Assembly (NCBI GenBank): GCA_963793105.1
Contig: CAWBZB010000005.1
Span: 4,879-68,878, forward strand
Reading direction: 5' to 3'
From: UBA10649 sp963793105
Lineage (GTDB): Bacteria > Actinomycetota > Actinomycetes > S36-B12
DNA length: 64,000 nucleotides
Each line of letters opens with the position of its first letter. Within the stretch, counting starts at the first letter, position 1. The notes beneath the pieces were generated by a model that did not search any database, was not told the DNA's origin, and saw nothing but the letters and a program-made list of their open reading frames with translations. Below, in pieces: positions 16,350 through 27,983 of the stretch. A program made the translations under genes and the position numbers.

Positions 16350-17471
16350 GTGAACACCAGGCGAACCACCGCTCTTGCTGCCGGCATCAGCGCAGTAGCC
16401 CTCATCCTCGCTGCCTGCGGCGGAAGCTCGACGAGCGACTCCGATTCGGGTGCCTCGGCTGCGGCGGGGGGGAGCTCCGCGACCTGCGTCGACGGACAGA
16501 TCCAGGCGGCCGGATCCAGCGCTCAGGCGAATGCGGTCACCGGCTGGGTGAACGCGTACCAGACCGCCTGCCCGGGGTCCACCATCGACTACCAGCCGGT
16601 GGGATCGGGAGCGGGAGTGCAGGCGTTCATCTCCGGACAGGTGTCCTTCGCCGGTACCGACTCGGCGGTCAGCGGCGACGACCTCACGAGCGCCTCGGCC
16701 ATGTGCACCGATGGCGGCGCCGGAATCAACATCCCGCTCGTCGGCGGTGCGATCGCCGTCGCCTACAACGTTGAAGGGCTCGACAACCTCGTCCTGACCC
16801 CTGAGACCCTGGCTGGCATCTTCTCGGGCAGCATCACGAAGTGGAACGACCCGGCCATCGCTGCGCTCAACGCCGACGCGACGCTCCCGGACGCGACGAT
16901 CGCACAGTTCCACCGTTCTGACTCGTCCGGAACCACGGACAACTTCACGTCCTACCTCGAGACCGCAGCTCCGGGCTCCTGGACCTACGGCAGCGGCAAG
17001 GACTGGACGGCGCCCGGGGGTCAGGGATCGAAGGGCTCCGACCAGGTGATCGCCTCGGTGAATCAGACGCCCAATTCGATCGGCTACGTCGAGCTCTCCT
17101 TCGTGCTCGACTCCACCGGGGCGAAGGCGGCCGCGATCGACAACGGCGGCGGCGCGGTTCCGGCCACCTCCGAGAGTGCCGCCGTGACGATCGGTGCAGC
17201 GACCGTGACCGGTGCCGGCAACGACATCACCCTCGACATCGACTACACGATCGCGCAGCCCGATGCCTACCCGATCGTCCTGGTCACGTACGAGTTCACC
17301 TGTGAGACCGGACTGCCGGCCGACAAGAACCCGGCCCTGGTGCAGGCCTTCCTCCAGTACGGTGCCTCGGACGAGGGTCAGGCCGAACTCACGGCCACCG
17401 GATACGTTCCGGTGACGGGCGAACTCCTGGATCGGGTCCGCACGGCAATCGACTCCATCCAGACCTCCTAG
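16350..17471 (+). CDS. pstS: Phosphate ABC transporter, substrate-binding lipoprotein
   Basis: High-affinity phosphate-binding protein. The 373-residue precursor has a signal peptide ending in the lipobox LILAAC (Cys about 24), a Ser/Gly-rich linker, then the PstS fold with phosphate-binding motifs AAGSSAQANA, SFAGTDSAV and FHRSDSSGTTDNF. It would be anchored outside the membrane and deliver phosphate to PstCA. A GTG start with GGAGGACGTAC before it. First gene of pstSCAB, separated from pstC by a strong hairpin that probably sets a higher dose of the binding protein. Confidence 0.95.
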   Translation: MNTRRTTALAAGISAVALILAACGGSSTSDSDSGASAAAGGSSATCVDGQIQAAGSSAQANAVTGWVNAYQTACPGSTIDYQPVGSGAGVQAFISGQVSFAGTDSAVSGDDLTSASAMCTDGGAGINIPLVGGAIAVAYNVEGLDNLVLTPETLAGIFSGSITKWNDPAIAALNADATLPDATIAQFHRSDSSGTTDNFTSYLETAAPGSWTYGSGKDWTAPGGQGSKGSDQVIASVNQTPNSIGYVELSFVLDSTGAKAAAIDNGGGAVPATSESAAVTIGAATVTGAGNDITLDIDYTIAQPDAYPIVLVTYEFTCETGLPADKNPALVQAFLQYGASDEGQAELTATGYVPVTGELLDRVRTAIDSIQTS

Positions 17472-17483
17472 GGAGCGTGCGGG

Positions 17484-17522
17484 TGCGGAGGGCGGCTCAG
17501 TAGCACTGAGCCGCCCTCCGCA
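17484..17522 (+). terminator. 18-bp perfect hairpin between pstS and pstC
   Basis: Bases 17484-17501 and 17505-17522 are perfectly complementary (18 pairs, GC-rich) with the 3-base loop AGC. No T-tract follows. It may be a partial terminator or an mRNA-stabilising element that favours pstS over the transporter genes. Confidence 0.7.
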
Positions 17523-17562
17523 CGGTCGCACCTCATAGGATGCAGGCGCGGAGGAGGTGGGA

Positions 17563-18552
17563 ATGAGCACGACGACGCAGGCCCCGGATGCCCGGGACGG
17601 CCGTGCATCGGCGATTGCCGGGGTCGCCGTTCGCCCCGCTGATCGCCTGTTCCGCTGGTTGTCGACGGGCGCGGGGATCGCCGTCCTGGTGGTCATGGCG
17701 GCCATGGCGGCCTTCCTGGTGTGGCGGTCGATTCCGGCCATCACGACGAACTCCACGAGCATGTGGACGACCGAGCAGTGGTCCCCGGACGGGGACCCGT
17801 CGAGCTGGGGCATCTCGGTCCTGATCTTCGGCACGCTGTGGACGGCGCTGATTGCGATGGTCATCGCAGTCCCCATCGGCTTCGGCACCGCCCTGTTCAT
17901 CACCTTCTACGCCAGCCGGCGCCTGTCCACCTCCCTGGGGTTCATCGTGGACCTGCTGGCAGCGGTGCCGTCCATCATCTTCGGGCTGTGGGGCCTGTAC
18001 TTCTTCATGCCGCAGGTCGTCCCCTTCTCCCAGTGGCTCGCGGACTACCTCGGCTGGATCCCCGTCTTCGAGAACAGCCAGGACCTGTACACCAAGAGTC
18101 TCCTCATCGCCGGCATCGTGCTCGCGATCATGGTGCTGCCGACCGTGTCGGCCATCTCCCGCGAGGTCTTCCTCCAGGTGCCGACGGGCCAGGTCGAGTC
18201 CGCCCTCGCGCTCGGGGCGACGCGCTGGGAGATGATCCGGATGGCGGTGTTCCCCTTCAGCCGTGGCGGCATGGTCTCTGCGGCCATGCTCGGGCTCGGG
18301 CGCGCGCTGGGCGAGACGATCGCCGTGGCGCTGATCCTGTCCGCGGTCTTCGAGATCAACTGGCACATCACGGAGCCGGGCGGGAACTCGATCGCGGCGA
18401 ACATCGCGTTGAAGTGGGGTGAGGCGGGCACCAACGGTCGAAGCGCCCTGATCGCCACCGGCCTGATCCTGTTCGTCATCACCCTGGCGGTCAACATGAC
18501 GGCACGGTGGATCGTCGACCGGCGCAAGGAGTTCTCGGGAGCCAACGGATGA
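17563..18552 (+). CDS. pstC: Phosphate ABC transporter permease PstC
   Basis: One of two membrane subunits of the phosphate importer. The 329-residue protein has six predicted helices and the permease (EAA) loop ALALGATRWEMIRMAVFP at about 210-227, plus LLAAVPSIIFGLWGLYF. The ATG at 17563 is preferred to the GTG at 17557, because GAGGAGG (17551-17557) is then correctly placed. A possible separate -10 box, TAGGAT (17536-17541), lies between the hairpin and the gene. Its stop overlaps the pstA start (ATGA). Confidence 0.95.
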   Translation: MSTTTQAPDARDGRASAIAGVAVRPADRLFRWLSTGAGIAVLVVMAAMAAFLVWRSIPAITTNSTSMWTTEQWSPDGDPSSWGISVLIFGTLWTALIAMVIAVPIGFGTALFITFYASRRLSTSLGFIVDLLAAVPSIIFGLWGLYFFMPQVVPFSQWLADYLGWIPVFENSQDLYTKSLLIAGIVLAIMVLPTVSAISREVFLQVPTGQVESALALGATRWEMIRMAVFPFSRGGMVSAAMLGLGRALGETIAVALILSAVFEINWHITEPGGNSIAANIALKWGEAGTNGRSALIATGLILFVITLAVNMTARWIVDRRKEFSGANG

Positions 18553-19628
18553 GTGCGACCATCCTGACCCAGACGTCGTCGGGGAGCGGTCCTGGCGGCC
18601 CTCCGAGGCGACTGTCCGCCCGCGTGCTGCCGCGCTGGGCACCGACGGCCTCTGCCGCGGTGGCGCTGCTGGTCGGACTCGCATCGCTGGCGACGGGCAT
18701 CACCGTGGTGGGGCTCGCTCCGATCGTGGTCGCGGTCCTGGTGTTCTTCATCCTCTACACCAGCTGGTCGTTCGCCGTCGAAGGGCGACGCCACGCGGTC
18801 GATCGGCTGGCCACCTCCGTCATCTACGGCACGGCCGTGGCGGCTCTCGTTCCCCTGGTCTGGATCCTGGTGACCGTCGCGATCAAGGGACTGACCGTCC
18901 TGTCATGGTCCTTCCTCACCGAGACGATGCGCAACGTCGACCCCCGTGCCGAGGGCGGGGGAGTGGCCCATGCGCTCGTGGGCACGCTGGAGCAGGTGGG
19001 CGTGGCCGCGCTGATCTCGGTTCCGGTGGGGATCCTGACGGCGATCTACCTGGTGGAGTACGGACGGGGCCGACTGGCGCGGGCGATCAACCTCTTCGTG
19101 GACGTGATGACCGGTATCCCGTCGATCGTGGCCGGCATGTTCATCTTCACCCTATGGATCCTGCTGCTGGGCTTCCCCACGTCCGGCTTCGCGGGTGCAC
19201 TGGCCCTCAGCATCCTCATGGTGCCGGTCATCGTGAGGTCCTCCGAGGAGATGCTGCGCATCGTCCCCAACGAACTGCGCGAGGGGGCCCTGGCCCTCGG
19301 CGTGCCGAAGTACAAGGTGATCGTGAGCGTCGTGCTGCCCACGGCCGTGTCGGGCCTGCTCACCGGAGTGATGCTGGCGGTCGCCCGCGTCACGGGGGAG
19401 ACGGCGCCGCTGCTGCTCACCACCTTCCTCGCCCAGGACATGAACGTGAACGTGTTCGACGGACCGCAGGCCTCGCTCCCCACGTTCATCTGGGACCAGA
19501 TCTCCCGTGGCACGGAATCCTCCCTCGACCGGGCCTGGGGAGGCGCCTTCGTCCTCATCACGCTGGTCCTGATCTTCTACGGCACCGCCCGCCTGCTCGC
19601 CATCCGCTTCGCCCCCAAGAGCCGATGA
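18549..19628 (+). CDS. pstA: Phosphate ABC transporter permease PstA
   Basis: Second membrane subunit of the phosphate importer. The 359-residue chain is longer than E. coli PstA, with an extra N-terminal pair of hydrophobic segments (about 35-75). The permease core shows VDVMTGIPSIVAGMFIF and the EAA loop EGALALGVPKYKVIVSVVLP (around 255-275). The ATG overlaps the pstC stop. The stop overlaps an ATG that is one of two possible pstB starts. Confidence 0.95.
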   Translation: MSATILTQTSSGSGPGGPPRRLSARVLPRWAPTASAAVALLVGLASLATGITVVGLAPIVVAVLVFFILYTSWSFAVEGRRHAVDRLATSVIYGTAVAALVPLVWILVTVAIKGLTVLSWSFLTETMRNVDPRAEGGGVAHALVGTLEQVGVAALISVPVGILTAIYLVEYGRGRLARAINLFVDVMTGIPSIVAGMFIFTLWILLLGFPTSGFAGALALSILMVPVIVRSSEEMLRIVPNELREGALALGVPKYKVIVSVVLPTAVSGLLTGVMLAVARVTGETAPLLLTTFLAQDMNVNVFDGPQASLPTFIWDQISRGTESSLDRAWGGAFVLITLVLIFYGTARLLAIRFAPKSR

Positions 19629-19663
19629 GCGCGCTCGAAAGCCACCACCGACAGGAGTCCTCC

Positions 19664-20482
19664 GTGAGCGCGACGACCGACCCGATCGACCGGCCGGATT
19701 CCGACGGCCTGAAGCTGAAGATCAGAGACCTGGACATCTACTACGGGGACTTCCTCGCGGTGCAGGGCGTCAACCTGGACGTCCGTCCCCGCTCCGTGAT
19801 GGCCCTCATCGGCCCGTCGGGGTGCGGCAAGTCGACCGTCCTTCGGGCACTCGACCGCATGCACGAGGTGACCGACGGCGCGCGCGTGGAGGGGACCGTC
19901 CTGCTCGACGGCGAGGACATCTACGGGCCCACGGTCGACCCGGTGCTGGTGCGACGCACCATCGGCATGGTCTTCCAGCGGCCGAACCCGTTCCCGACCA
20001 TGTCGATCTACGAGAACGTGGCAGCAGGACTGAAGCTGGCGAAGACCGCAGGCGGCAGGGCCAACTACGACGACATCGTCGAGAAGTCCCTCCGCGCGGC
20101 GAACCTGTGGGACGAGGTCAAGGACCGCCTGAAGAAGCCGGGCTCGGGACTGTCCGGGGGGCAGCAGCAGCGGCTGTGCATCGCCCGGGCCATCGCCATC
20201 GAGCCTGAGGTGCTGCTCATGGACGAGCCGTGCTCCGCCCTCGACCCGATCTCGACGCTCGCGGTGGAGGAGCTCATCCAGCAGCTGCGCCGCGAGTACA
20301 CGATCGTCATCGTGACCCACAACATGCAGCAGGCGAACCGGGTCTCGGACCACACGGCCTTCTTCAACCTGGCCGGGATCGGACAGCCGGGTCATCTCAT
20401 CGAGGTGGGTCCTACGGGGCACATCTTCGGCAACGCCGAGATGGCGCAGACCCGCGACTATGTGTCGGGGCGGTTCGGCTAG
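19664..20482 (+). CDS. pstB: Phosphate ABC transporter ATP-binding protein PstB
   Basis: ATPase of the phosphate importer. The 272-residue protein has Walker A GPSGCGKST, the PstB-specific Q-loop region MVFQRPNPFPTMSIYENV, signature LSGGQQQRLCIARA, Walker B LLMDEPCSALDP and the switch His in IVTHNMQQANRVSD. The GTG at 19664 has AGGAG upstream and gives the usual length; an ATG at 19625 overlapping the pstA stop would add 13 residues. Last gene of the operon. The opposing pgl ends 12 bases away with no terminator visible between them. I see no phoU in the operon. Confidence 0.95.
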   Translation: MSATTDPIDRPDSDGLKLKIRDLDIYYGDFLAVQGVNLDVRPRSVMALIGPSGCGKSTVLRALDRMHEVTDGARVEGTVLLDGEDIYGPTVDPVLVRRTIGMVFQRPNPFPTMSIYENVAAGLKLAKTAGGRANYDDIVEKSLRAANLWDEVKDRLKKPGSGLSGGQQQRLCIARAIAIEPEVLLMDEPCSALDPISTLAVEELIQQLRREYTIVIVTHNMQQANRVSDHTAFFNLAGIGQPGHLIEVGPTGHIFGNAEMAQTRDYVSGRFG

Positions 20483-20494
20483 GCCCGCACCGCC

Positions 20495-21271
20495 TCAGGC
20501 GCCCGGGCGTCCCATCCCCGGCGGGAGCTTCGCGGCGGCCGCCTCGTCCAGCAGGAAGAGGGTGCGCTGACGTCCGCGCGCGCCGGCGGCCGGAACCTGG
20601 AAGGGTCCGGCGCTCTCGCTCAGCGCGAGGCGGACCGCGCCGGCCTTCGAGGCTCCCGACGCGAGGATCCAGGTCTCGCGCGCCTCGTTGAGTGCGGGCA
20701 GGGTCAGGGTCACGCGCGTGGCCGGCGGCTTCGGGGAGCCATGGACGGCGACGACTGGACGCTCATCGTGGAGGGCGGGCTGCTCCGGGAACAGCGACGC
20801 CACGTGCGCGTCCGGGCCGATCCCCAGCAGCAGGATGTCCATCGACGGCACCCGCGCCCGATCCTGCGGGCGGGCCGCCGCCGCGAGACTCTCCGCATAC
20901 ATCTCGGCAGCGCGCTCGGGAACCGAGTTCGAGGCCCAGGGGCCGGGAATGGGATGGACCCGATGCTCGTCAACCGGCACGTGGTTCAGCAGCGCCTCGC
21001 GGCCTGCGGTCTCGTTCCGGTCGGCATCCCCCTCGGGCAGGTACCGCTCGTCGCCCCACCACACGTCCACCCGGCCCCAGTCGACCGAGCCGCAGCCCGG
21101 GTTCGCTGCCACCGCCCCGAGGACCGCGGTGCCGATCCCCCCGCCGGTGAGGCAGATGTGCGCGTGATCGGCGTCGGCGATGCGCTCGACCAGCGTGGTG
21201 ATGATCCTGGCGGCCACGGCGTCGGCGAGGGACGCCGCGTCCGGGTGCCGGATGACGTCCACCGGGCTCAT
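20495..21271 (-). CDS. pgl: 6-phosphogluconolactonase
   Basis: Hydrolyses 6-phosphogluconolactone, the second step of the oxidative pentose-phosphate pathway. The 258-residue protein is of the NagB-like Pgl type (LTGGGIGTAVLGAV, VWWGDERYLPEGDADRNE, LLLGIGPDAHVASLFP, ending TLFLLDEAAA). The frame extends upstream, but the ATG at 21271 overlaps the opcA stop and starts the family similarity. Last gene of tkt-tal-zwf-opcA-pgl. Confidence 0.94.
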   Translation of the reverse strand: MSPVDVIRHPDAASLADAVAARIITTLVERIADADHAHICLTGGGIGTAVLGAVAANPGCGSVDWGRVDVWWGDERYLPEGDADRNETAGREALLNHVPVDEHRVHPIPGPWASNSVPERAAEMYAESLAAAARPQDRARVPSMDILLLGIGPDAHVASLFPEQPALHDERPVVAVHGSPKPPATRVTLTLPALNEARETWILASGASKAGAVRLALSESAGPFQVPAAGARGRQRTLFLLDEAAAAKLPPGMGRPGA

Positions 21272-22167
21272 TCGGCGCTCACCTTGGCGATCACCTCTCC
21301 GTAGACCTCGTCGGGGTCCAGCCGCCGCAGTTCCTCGGCCAGCAGTGCGGCGAGGTCCCTTCGGGGCAGCGCCACCCGCGAATCCGGGATGTCGGGTCGG
21401 GACAGCACGGCCGTGACCCCATCCGTGCGACTGACGACGACGTCGCCCCCGGCCGAGGCGAGCCGGACCTCGGTGATGCCGGGGCCCGGGCTCGACAGGA
21501 TCTCCACCGGAGCCTTGAGGCACTTCCTCAGCCACGTCGCGAGCAGGATGGCGCTCGCGTTGTCGTCCTCGGCGCTGACCGACACCTGCGAGACCGCACC
21601 GATCGGCTGGTCGAGGGCCGACGCCAGGACCGAACGCCAGGGGGTGAGCCGGGTCCACGCCAGGTCGGTGTCGCCGGGTCGGTAGCCGGCCTTGCGCTTC
21701 TGCAGTTCGGTCACGACGTCGTCGGCCGTGGACGAGTCGGTGATGCGCCGCTGCGCGTGGCGTCCGATCGGGTCCTCGGACGGCACGTCGGGGCTCTGGC
21801 CCGGCCAGTAGGCCACGACGGGGGTGTCCGACAGCAGCAGCGGGATGGCTACCGAGTTGGCGTGGTCGGCGAGTTCGCCGCGCAGCCGCAGGACCGCCAC
21901 CTCGCCGGGTCCGTCGTCTCCGCCGACCGCGATGTCGGCGTCCAGGCGCGGTTCATGCCTGCCGGGCCGGGGGATCAGGGTGACGATGCGCATGGGGTGC
22001 TGTCGGGCGGCGGCCACGGCGGCCGACGTCGCGTCGGCCTGGTACTCCTCGTCGGTCATGATCAGCAGCGAGAGCACCATGCCGGTCGCGGCAGAGCCCA
22101 TGCGGTGCCGCTCGGCGGCAATGGCCGCGGCCACCGCGCCTCCGCTGGTGTCGTCGAGCCTGATCAT
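21268..22167 (-). CDS. opcA: Glucose-6-phosphate dehydrogenase assembly protein OpcA
   Basis: A 299-residue OpcA family protein, which binds and activates glucose-6-phosphate dehydrogenase in cyanobacteria and actinobacteria (allosteric redox-linked control in the former). It starts MIRLDDTSGGAVAAAIAAER and contains PVVAYWPGQSPDVPSEDPIG, as in actinobacterial homologues. Overlaps zwf by four bases upstream and pgl by four bases downstream, so it is coupled to both. Confidence 0.93.
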   Translation of the reverse strand: MIRLDDTSGGAVAAAIAAERHRMGSAATGMVLSLLIMTDEEYQADATSAAVAAARQHPMRIVTLIPRPGRHEPRLDADIAVGGDDGPGEVAVLRLRGELADHANSVAIPLLLSDTPVVAYWPGQSPDVPSEDPIGRHAQRRITDSSTADDVVTELQKRKAGYRPGDTDLAWTRLTPWRSVLASALDQPIGAVSQVSVSAEDDNASAILLATWLRKCLKAPVEILSSPGPGITEVRLASAGGDVVVSRTDGVTAVLSRPDIPDSRVALPRRDLAALLAEELRRLDPDEVYGEVIAKVSAE

Positions 22168-23711
22168 GGTCGCCTCCAGGTGCGCCCGTCGCGCGCGATC
22201 ATGTCGTAGGACGATGCCGGACCCCAGCCGCCGGAGACGTACTGCTCCGGCTGACCGGAATCGGCCCAGTGGTTGAGCACGGGGTCGAGGATCTCCCAGC
22301 CGAGCTCGACCTCCTCGTGCCGGGGGAACAGCGGCGGATCGCCGAGGAGGACGTCGAGGATGAGCCGCTCGTATGCCTCCGGGCTCGAGTCGACGAACGA
22401 CTCCCCGTACTGGAAGTCCATGGTGACGTCACGCACCTGGACGGAGGTGGTGTTGGGCACCTTGGAGCCGAAGCGCACGGTGATGCCCTCGTCCGGCTGG
22501 ATCCGGAAGACGAAGGCGTTGTTGCTGAGCTCCTCCACGGCAGTCTTGGCGAAGGGCAGGTGGGGGGCCCGCTTGAACACGACGGCGACCTCCGTCACCC
22601 GCCGACCGAGCCGCTTGCCTGTGCGCAGGTAGAACGGCACGCCGGCCCACCGACGGTTGTCGACGTCGACCCGGATCGCGGCGTACGTCTCGGTCGTGCT
22701 CTCGGGGTTGATGCCCTCCTCCTCGAGGTAGCCGGGCACGGGGATGCCGCCCTGCCAGCCGTGCGCGTACTGTCCACGGCTGGTGTGCTTGCCCAGCTCG
22801 CGCGGCAGCGTGATCGCCCGGAGCACCTTCTGCTTCTCCAGGCGCACATCGTCGGCCGCGAAGGAGAGCGGCTCCTCCATCGCGGTCAGCGCGAGGAGCT
22901 GGAGCAGGTGGTTCTGGATGACATCGCGGGCCGCCCCGATCCCGTCGTAGTACCCGGCGCGCCCTGCGATGCCGATGTCCTCGGCCATCGTGATCTGGAC
23001 GTTGTCCACGAAATGGCTGTTCCACAGGGGCTCGAACATGGTGTTGGCGAAGCGCACGGCCAGGATGTTCTGGACCGTCTCCTTGCCGAGGTAGTGGTCG
23101 ATCCTGAACACCGACCCCGACGCGAAGACCTCGCCGACGATGCGGTTGAGCTCCTGGGCGCTCGCGAGGTCGTGCCCGAAGGGCTTCTCGATGACCACGC
23201 GCCGCCAGGCGCTCGGCTTCTCTTCCGCGAGGCCCGAGGACTTCAGATGCTCCAGCACCACGGGGAACAGCCCCGGCGGGATGGACAGGTAGAAGGCGTG
23301 GTTGCCGCCGGTGCCGCGGGAGACGTCGAGGTCGTCCACGACCGCCTTGAGACGCAGGTACGCCTTGGGGTCGCCGAGGTCTCCGGCCACGAAGCGGATC
23401 CCCTCGGACAGCTGCTGCCAGACCTCCTCGCGGAAGGGGGTCCTGGCGTGCTCGCGGACGGCGTCGTGCACGACCTGGGCGAAGTCCTGGTCCTCCCAGT
23501 CCCGGCGCGCGAATCCGACCAGTGCGAACCCGGGCGGCAGGAGCCCGCGGTTGGCCAGGTCGTAGATGGCCGGCATGACCTTCTTGCGGGACAGGTCGCC
23601 GGTCACGCCGAACAGCACCAGGCCGCACGGTCCGGCCACTCGGGGCAGCCGCTGGTCCAGGGGGTTGCGCAGCGGGTTGGCCGGCGCCGCTGCTCGGCGA
23701 TGGGGGCTCAT
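22164..23711 (-). CDS. zwf: Glucose-6-phosphate 1-dehydrogenase
   Basis: First, NADP-dependent step of the oxidative pentose-phosphate pathway. The 515-residue enzyme has the Rossmann motif LFGVTGDLSRKKVMPAIYDL, the EKPFGHDL strand and the catalytic RIDHYLGKETVQN. Length and motifs are normal. The stop of the upstream tal gene and the zwf start are almost contiguous (one base between them). Confidence 0.97.
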   Translation of the reverse strand: MSPHRRAAAPANPLRNPLDQRLPRVAGPCGLVLFGVTGDLSRKKVMPAIYDLANRGLLPPGFALVGFARRDWEDQDFAQVVHDAVREHARTPFREEVWQQLSEGIRFVAGDLGDPKAYLRLKAVVDDLDVSRGTGGNHAFYLSIPPGLFPVVLEHLKSSGLAEEKPSAWRRVVIEKPFGHDLASAQELNRIVGEVFASGSVFRIDHYLGKETVQNILAVRFANTMFEPLWNSHFVDNVQITMAEDIGIAGRAGYYDGIGAARDVIQNHLLQLLALTAMEEPLSFAADDVRLEKQKVLRAITLPRELGKHTSRGQYAHGWQGGIPVPGYLEEEGINPESTTETYAAIRVDVDNRRWAGVPFYLRTGKRLGRRVTEVAVVFKRAPHLPFAKTAVEELSNNAFVFRIQPDEGITVRFGSKVPNTTSVQVRDVTMDFQYGESFVDSSPEAYERLILDVLLGDPPLFPRHEEVELGWEILDPVLNHWADSGQPEQYVSGGWGPASSYDMIARDGRTWRRP

Positions 23712-23712
23712 G

Positions 23713-24831
23713 TCAGGCGTTCACCTGCGCCGCAGCCGCGACCGTCGCACGGAGCTGCTCCCAGGAGTCGCTGAACTTCGTCACGCCCTCCCGCTCGAGC
23801 AGCTCGCACACCTCGCGCTCCTCGATCCCGATCGCCGCGAGGTCGGCCCACACCTGGGCGGACTGCGCCGCGGTACCGGCCACCGAGTCCTGGGGGATGA
23901 CTCCCTGTGCTGCGACGGCGTCAAGCGTGGCCTCCGGCATCGTGTTGACGCACCCCCGGACGACGAGGTCGACGACGTACCGGGTCGGGTCGTAGTCCGG
24001 GTTCTTCACTCCCGTGGAGGCCCAGAGGGGGCGCTGCGGGTTCGCGCCCTGCTCGGCGAGCGACGCCCAGCGATCCGTCGATGTCAGCTCCTCATGAGCG
24101 GCCCAGGCCAGCCTCGCGCTGGCGATGGCGGCCTTGCCGAGCAGGCGGTCCGCGGCCTCGCCGCCGATCGCGGAGAGCCGAGAGTCGACCTCGGTGTCGA
24201 TGCGGCTGACGAAGAAGCTGGCCACCGACTCGATGGTCGACAGGTCGTAGCCGTTCTCGGCGGCCGCCTCGAGACCGGACATGTAGGCGTCGACGACGTC
24301 GCGGTAGCGGTCGATCGAGAAGATCAGGGTGACGTTGACGCTGATGCCTGCCGCAATCGTCGTGGTGATGGCCGGCAGTCCCTCGGCGGTGGCCGGGATC
24401 TTGATGAGTGCGTTGGGCCGGCCCACGAGCTCCCAGAGCTCGACCGCCTGCTCCGCGGTGGGATCGGTCTGGTGCGCCAGGCGCGGATCCACCTCGATCG
24501 AGACCCGCCCGTCGACGCCGCCGGACTCGACCCACAGTTCGTGCAGGATGTCGCAGGCGGCGCGCACGTCGTCGGTCGTGAGGGCGCGGATGATCGCGTC
24601 GACGTCGGCCCCCGACGCGGCGAGGGACGCGAGCTGGTCGGCATAGGCCGCAGCGCCGGTCGAGATGGCCTTGTCGAAGATGGTCGGGTTCGTGGTGACA
24701 CCGCGCACGCACTTCGTGGCCACCATCTCGGCCAACTGCCCCGAGGTGATCCGGGTCCGGTCGAGGTCGTCGAGCCAGATCGATACGCCGGCGTCCGTCA
24801 GTGCCTGCAGTCGCTCGTTGGTCGTGGTCAT
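23713..24831 (-). CDS. tal: Transaldolase
   Basis: Transfers a dihydroxyacetone unit between pentose-phosphate and glycolytic sugars. The 372-residue protein belongs to the long actinobacterial/cyanobacterial Tal type: GVSIWLDDLDRTRI at the start, GVTTNPTIFDKAI, LIKIPATAEGLPAI (Schiff-base Lys) and NVTLIFSIDRY. Located between tkt and zwf, the normal order. Confidence 0.96.
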   Translation of the reverse strand: MTTTNERLQALTDAGVSIWLDDLDRTRITSGQLAEMVATKCVRGVTTNPTIFDKAISTGAAAYADQLASLAASGADVDAIIRALTTDDVRAACDILHELWVESGGVDGRVSIEVDPRLAHQTDPTAEQAVELWELVGRPNALIKIPATAEGLPAITTTIAAGISVNVTLIFSIDRYRDVVDAYMSGLEAAAENGYDLSTIESVASFFVSRIDTEVDSRLSAIGGEAADRLLGKAAIASARLAWAAHEELTSTDRWASLAEQGANPQRPLWASTGVKNPDYDPTRYVVDLVVRGCVNTMPEATLDAVAAQGVIPQDSVAGTAAQSAQVWADLAAIGIEEREVCELLEREGVTKFSDSWEQLRATVAAAAQVNA

Positions 24832-24856
24832 GGCCTGCTCCAGTTCGTCGATGGGG

Positions 24857-26950
<2,094 letters not shown>

Positions 26951-26962
26951 GGTGCGACCCTA
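26951..26962 (-). promoter_or_regulatory. Leaderless-type -10 box of tkt
   Basis: Minus strand: TAGGGT (26962-26957), six bases CGCACC, then the ATG of tkt at 26950. Predicted transcription start equals the start codon. The 103 bases up to ctaB otherwise hold TACGCT (27007-27012), a possible ctaB -10 box. Confidence 0.6.
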
Positions 26963-27065
26963 ACGAAGCGACCGAGGCCGTGCAGCCGAGTCGCTCGGCG
27001 GGCAGGTACGCTCATCAGACGTTCATGGGCCGTTCGGGCGCACGTTCAGGGCGGTGGGGAGACAG

Positions 27066-27983
27066 GTGGCGACCGACATGCGGGCCGACGGCGAGGTCAC
27101 GACGACTCGACGTGTCCGTGCGCACATCGCCCTCACCAAGCCGCGCATCGTCGAACTGCTGCTCGCGACCGCGGTCCCGACTGCTTTCCTCGCCGCCGGG
27201 GGGCTGCCGCCGCCGCTCCCGACCGTGGGCGTCCTCGTCGGCGGGACGCTCGCCGCCGGCTCCGCGAACACGTTCAACAGCGTCTACGACCGCGACATCG
27301 ACGCGATCATGGCCCGGACCTTCCACCGGCCGGCCGCCATGGGAGTGGTCAGCGTGCGCGCGGGGCTGTGGCAGGGGGCGCTCCTCGCCGTGGCCAGCGC
27401 CGTCGTCCTGTACCTCACGTCGAATGCGTTGGCCGCCGTGCTGGCACTGGCCGCGATCGTGTTCTACGCGGTGGGGTACACCATGCTCCTGAAGAGGCGA
27501 ACCCCGCAGAACATCGTGTGGGGCGGGGCTGCCGGGTGCATGCCGGTGCTCATCGCCTGGGCTGCCGTCACCGGCTCCCTCACGTGGACGCCGGTGGTGC
27601 TCTTCCTCATCATCTTCTTCTGGACGCCCCCGCACTACTGGCCGCTGGCGATGAAGTTCCGCGACGACTATGCGGCGGCCGGGGTGCCGATGCTGCCGGT
27701 GGTCAGGACTCCGGCACAGGTGGCGAATGCCATCGTGGGCTATGCGTGGGTGATGGTCGCGGCGTCGCTGGTACTGATCGCCGTGGCGCCGATGGGCTGG
27801 GTGTACGCAATCGGGGCCGCGCTCCTCGGCGGGGCGTTCATGTGGGAGGCGTACCTGCTGCGCCGCCGCATCGCGGCCGGGTCCGATTCGGTGACGGCGA
27901 CCGCTATGCGGCTGTTCCACGGATCGATCACCTACCTGGCGCTGCTCTTCCTGCTCGTCGCCATCGATCCCTTCGTCGGCTAG
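27066..27983 (+). CDS. ctaB: Protohaem IX farnesyltransferase (haem O synthase)
   Basis: Adds a farnesyl group to haem B, giving haem O for aa3-type cytochrome oxidase. The 305-residue UbiA-family membrane protein has the prenyl-binding NTFNSVYDRDIDAIMART and the second aspartate motif PPHYWPLAMKFRDDY, and nine hydrophobic segments. The GTG at 27066 has GGGGA in front; another in-frame GTG lies at 27054. Its stop overlaps the stop of the opposing ctaA by two bases (CTAG). Confidence 0.95.
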   Translation: MATDMRADGEVTTTRRVRAHIALTKPRIVELLLATAVPTAFLAAGGLPPPLPTVGVLVGGTLAAGSANTFNSVYDRDIDAIMARTFHRPAAMGVVSVRAGLWQGALLAVASAVVLYLTSNALAAVLALAAIVFYAVGYTMLLKRRTPQNIVWGGAAGCMPVLIAWAAVTGSLTWTPVVLFLIIFFWTPPHYWPLAMKFRDDYAAAGVPMLPVVRTPAQVANAIVGYAWVMVAASLVLIAVAPMGWVYAIGAALLGGAFMWEAYLLRRRIAAGSDSVTATAMRLFHGSITYLALLFLLVAIDPFVG

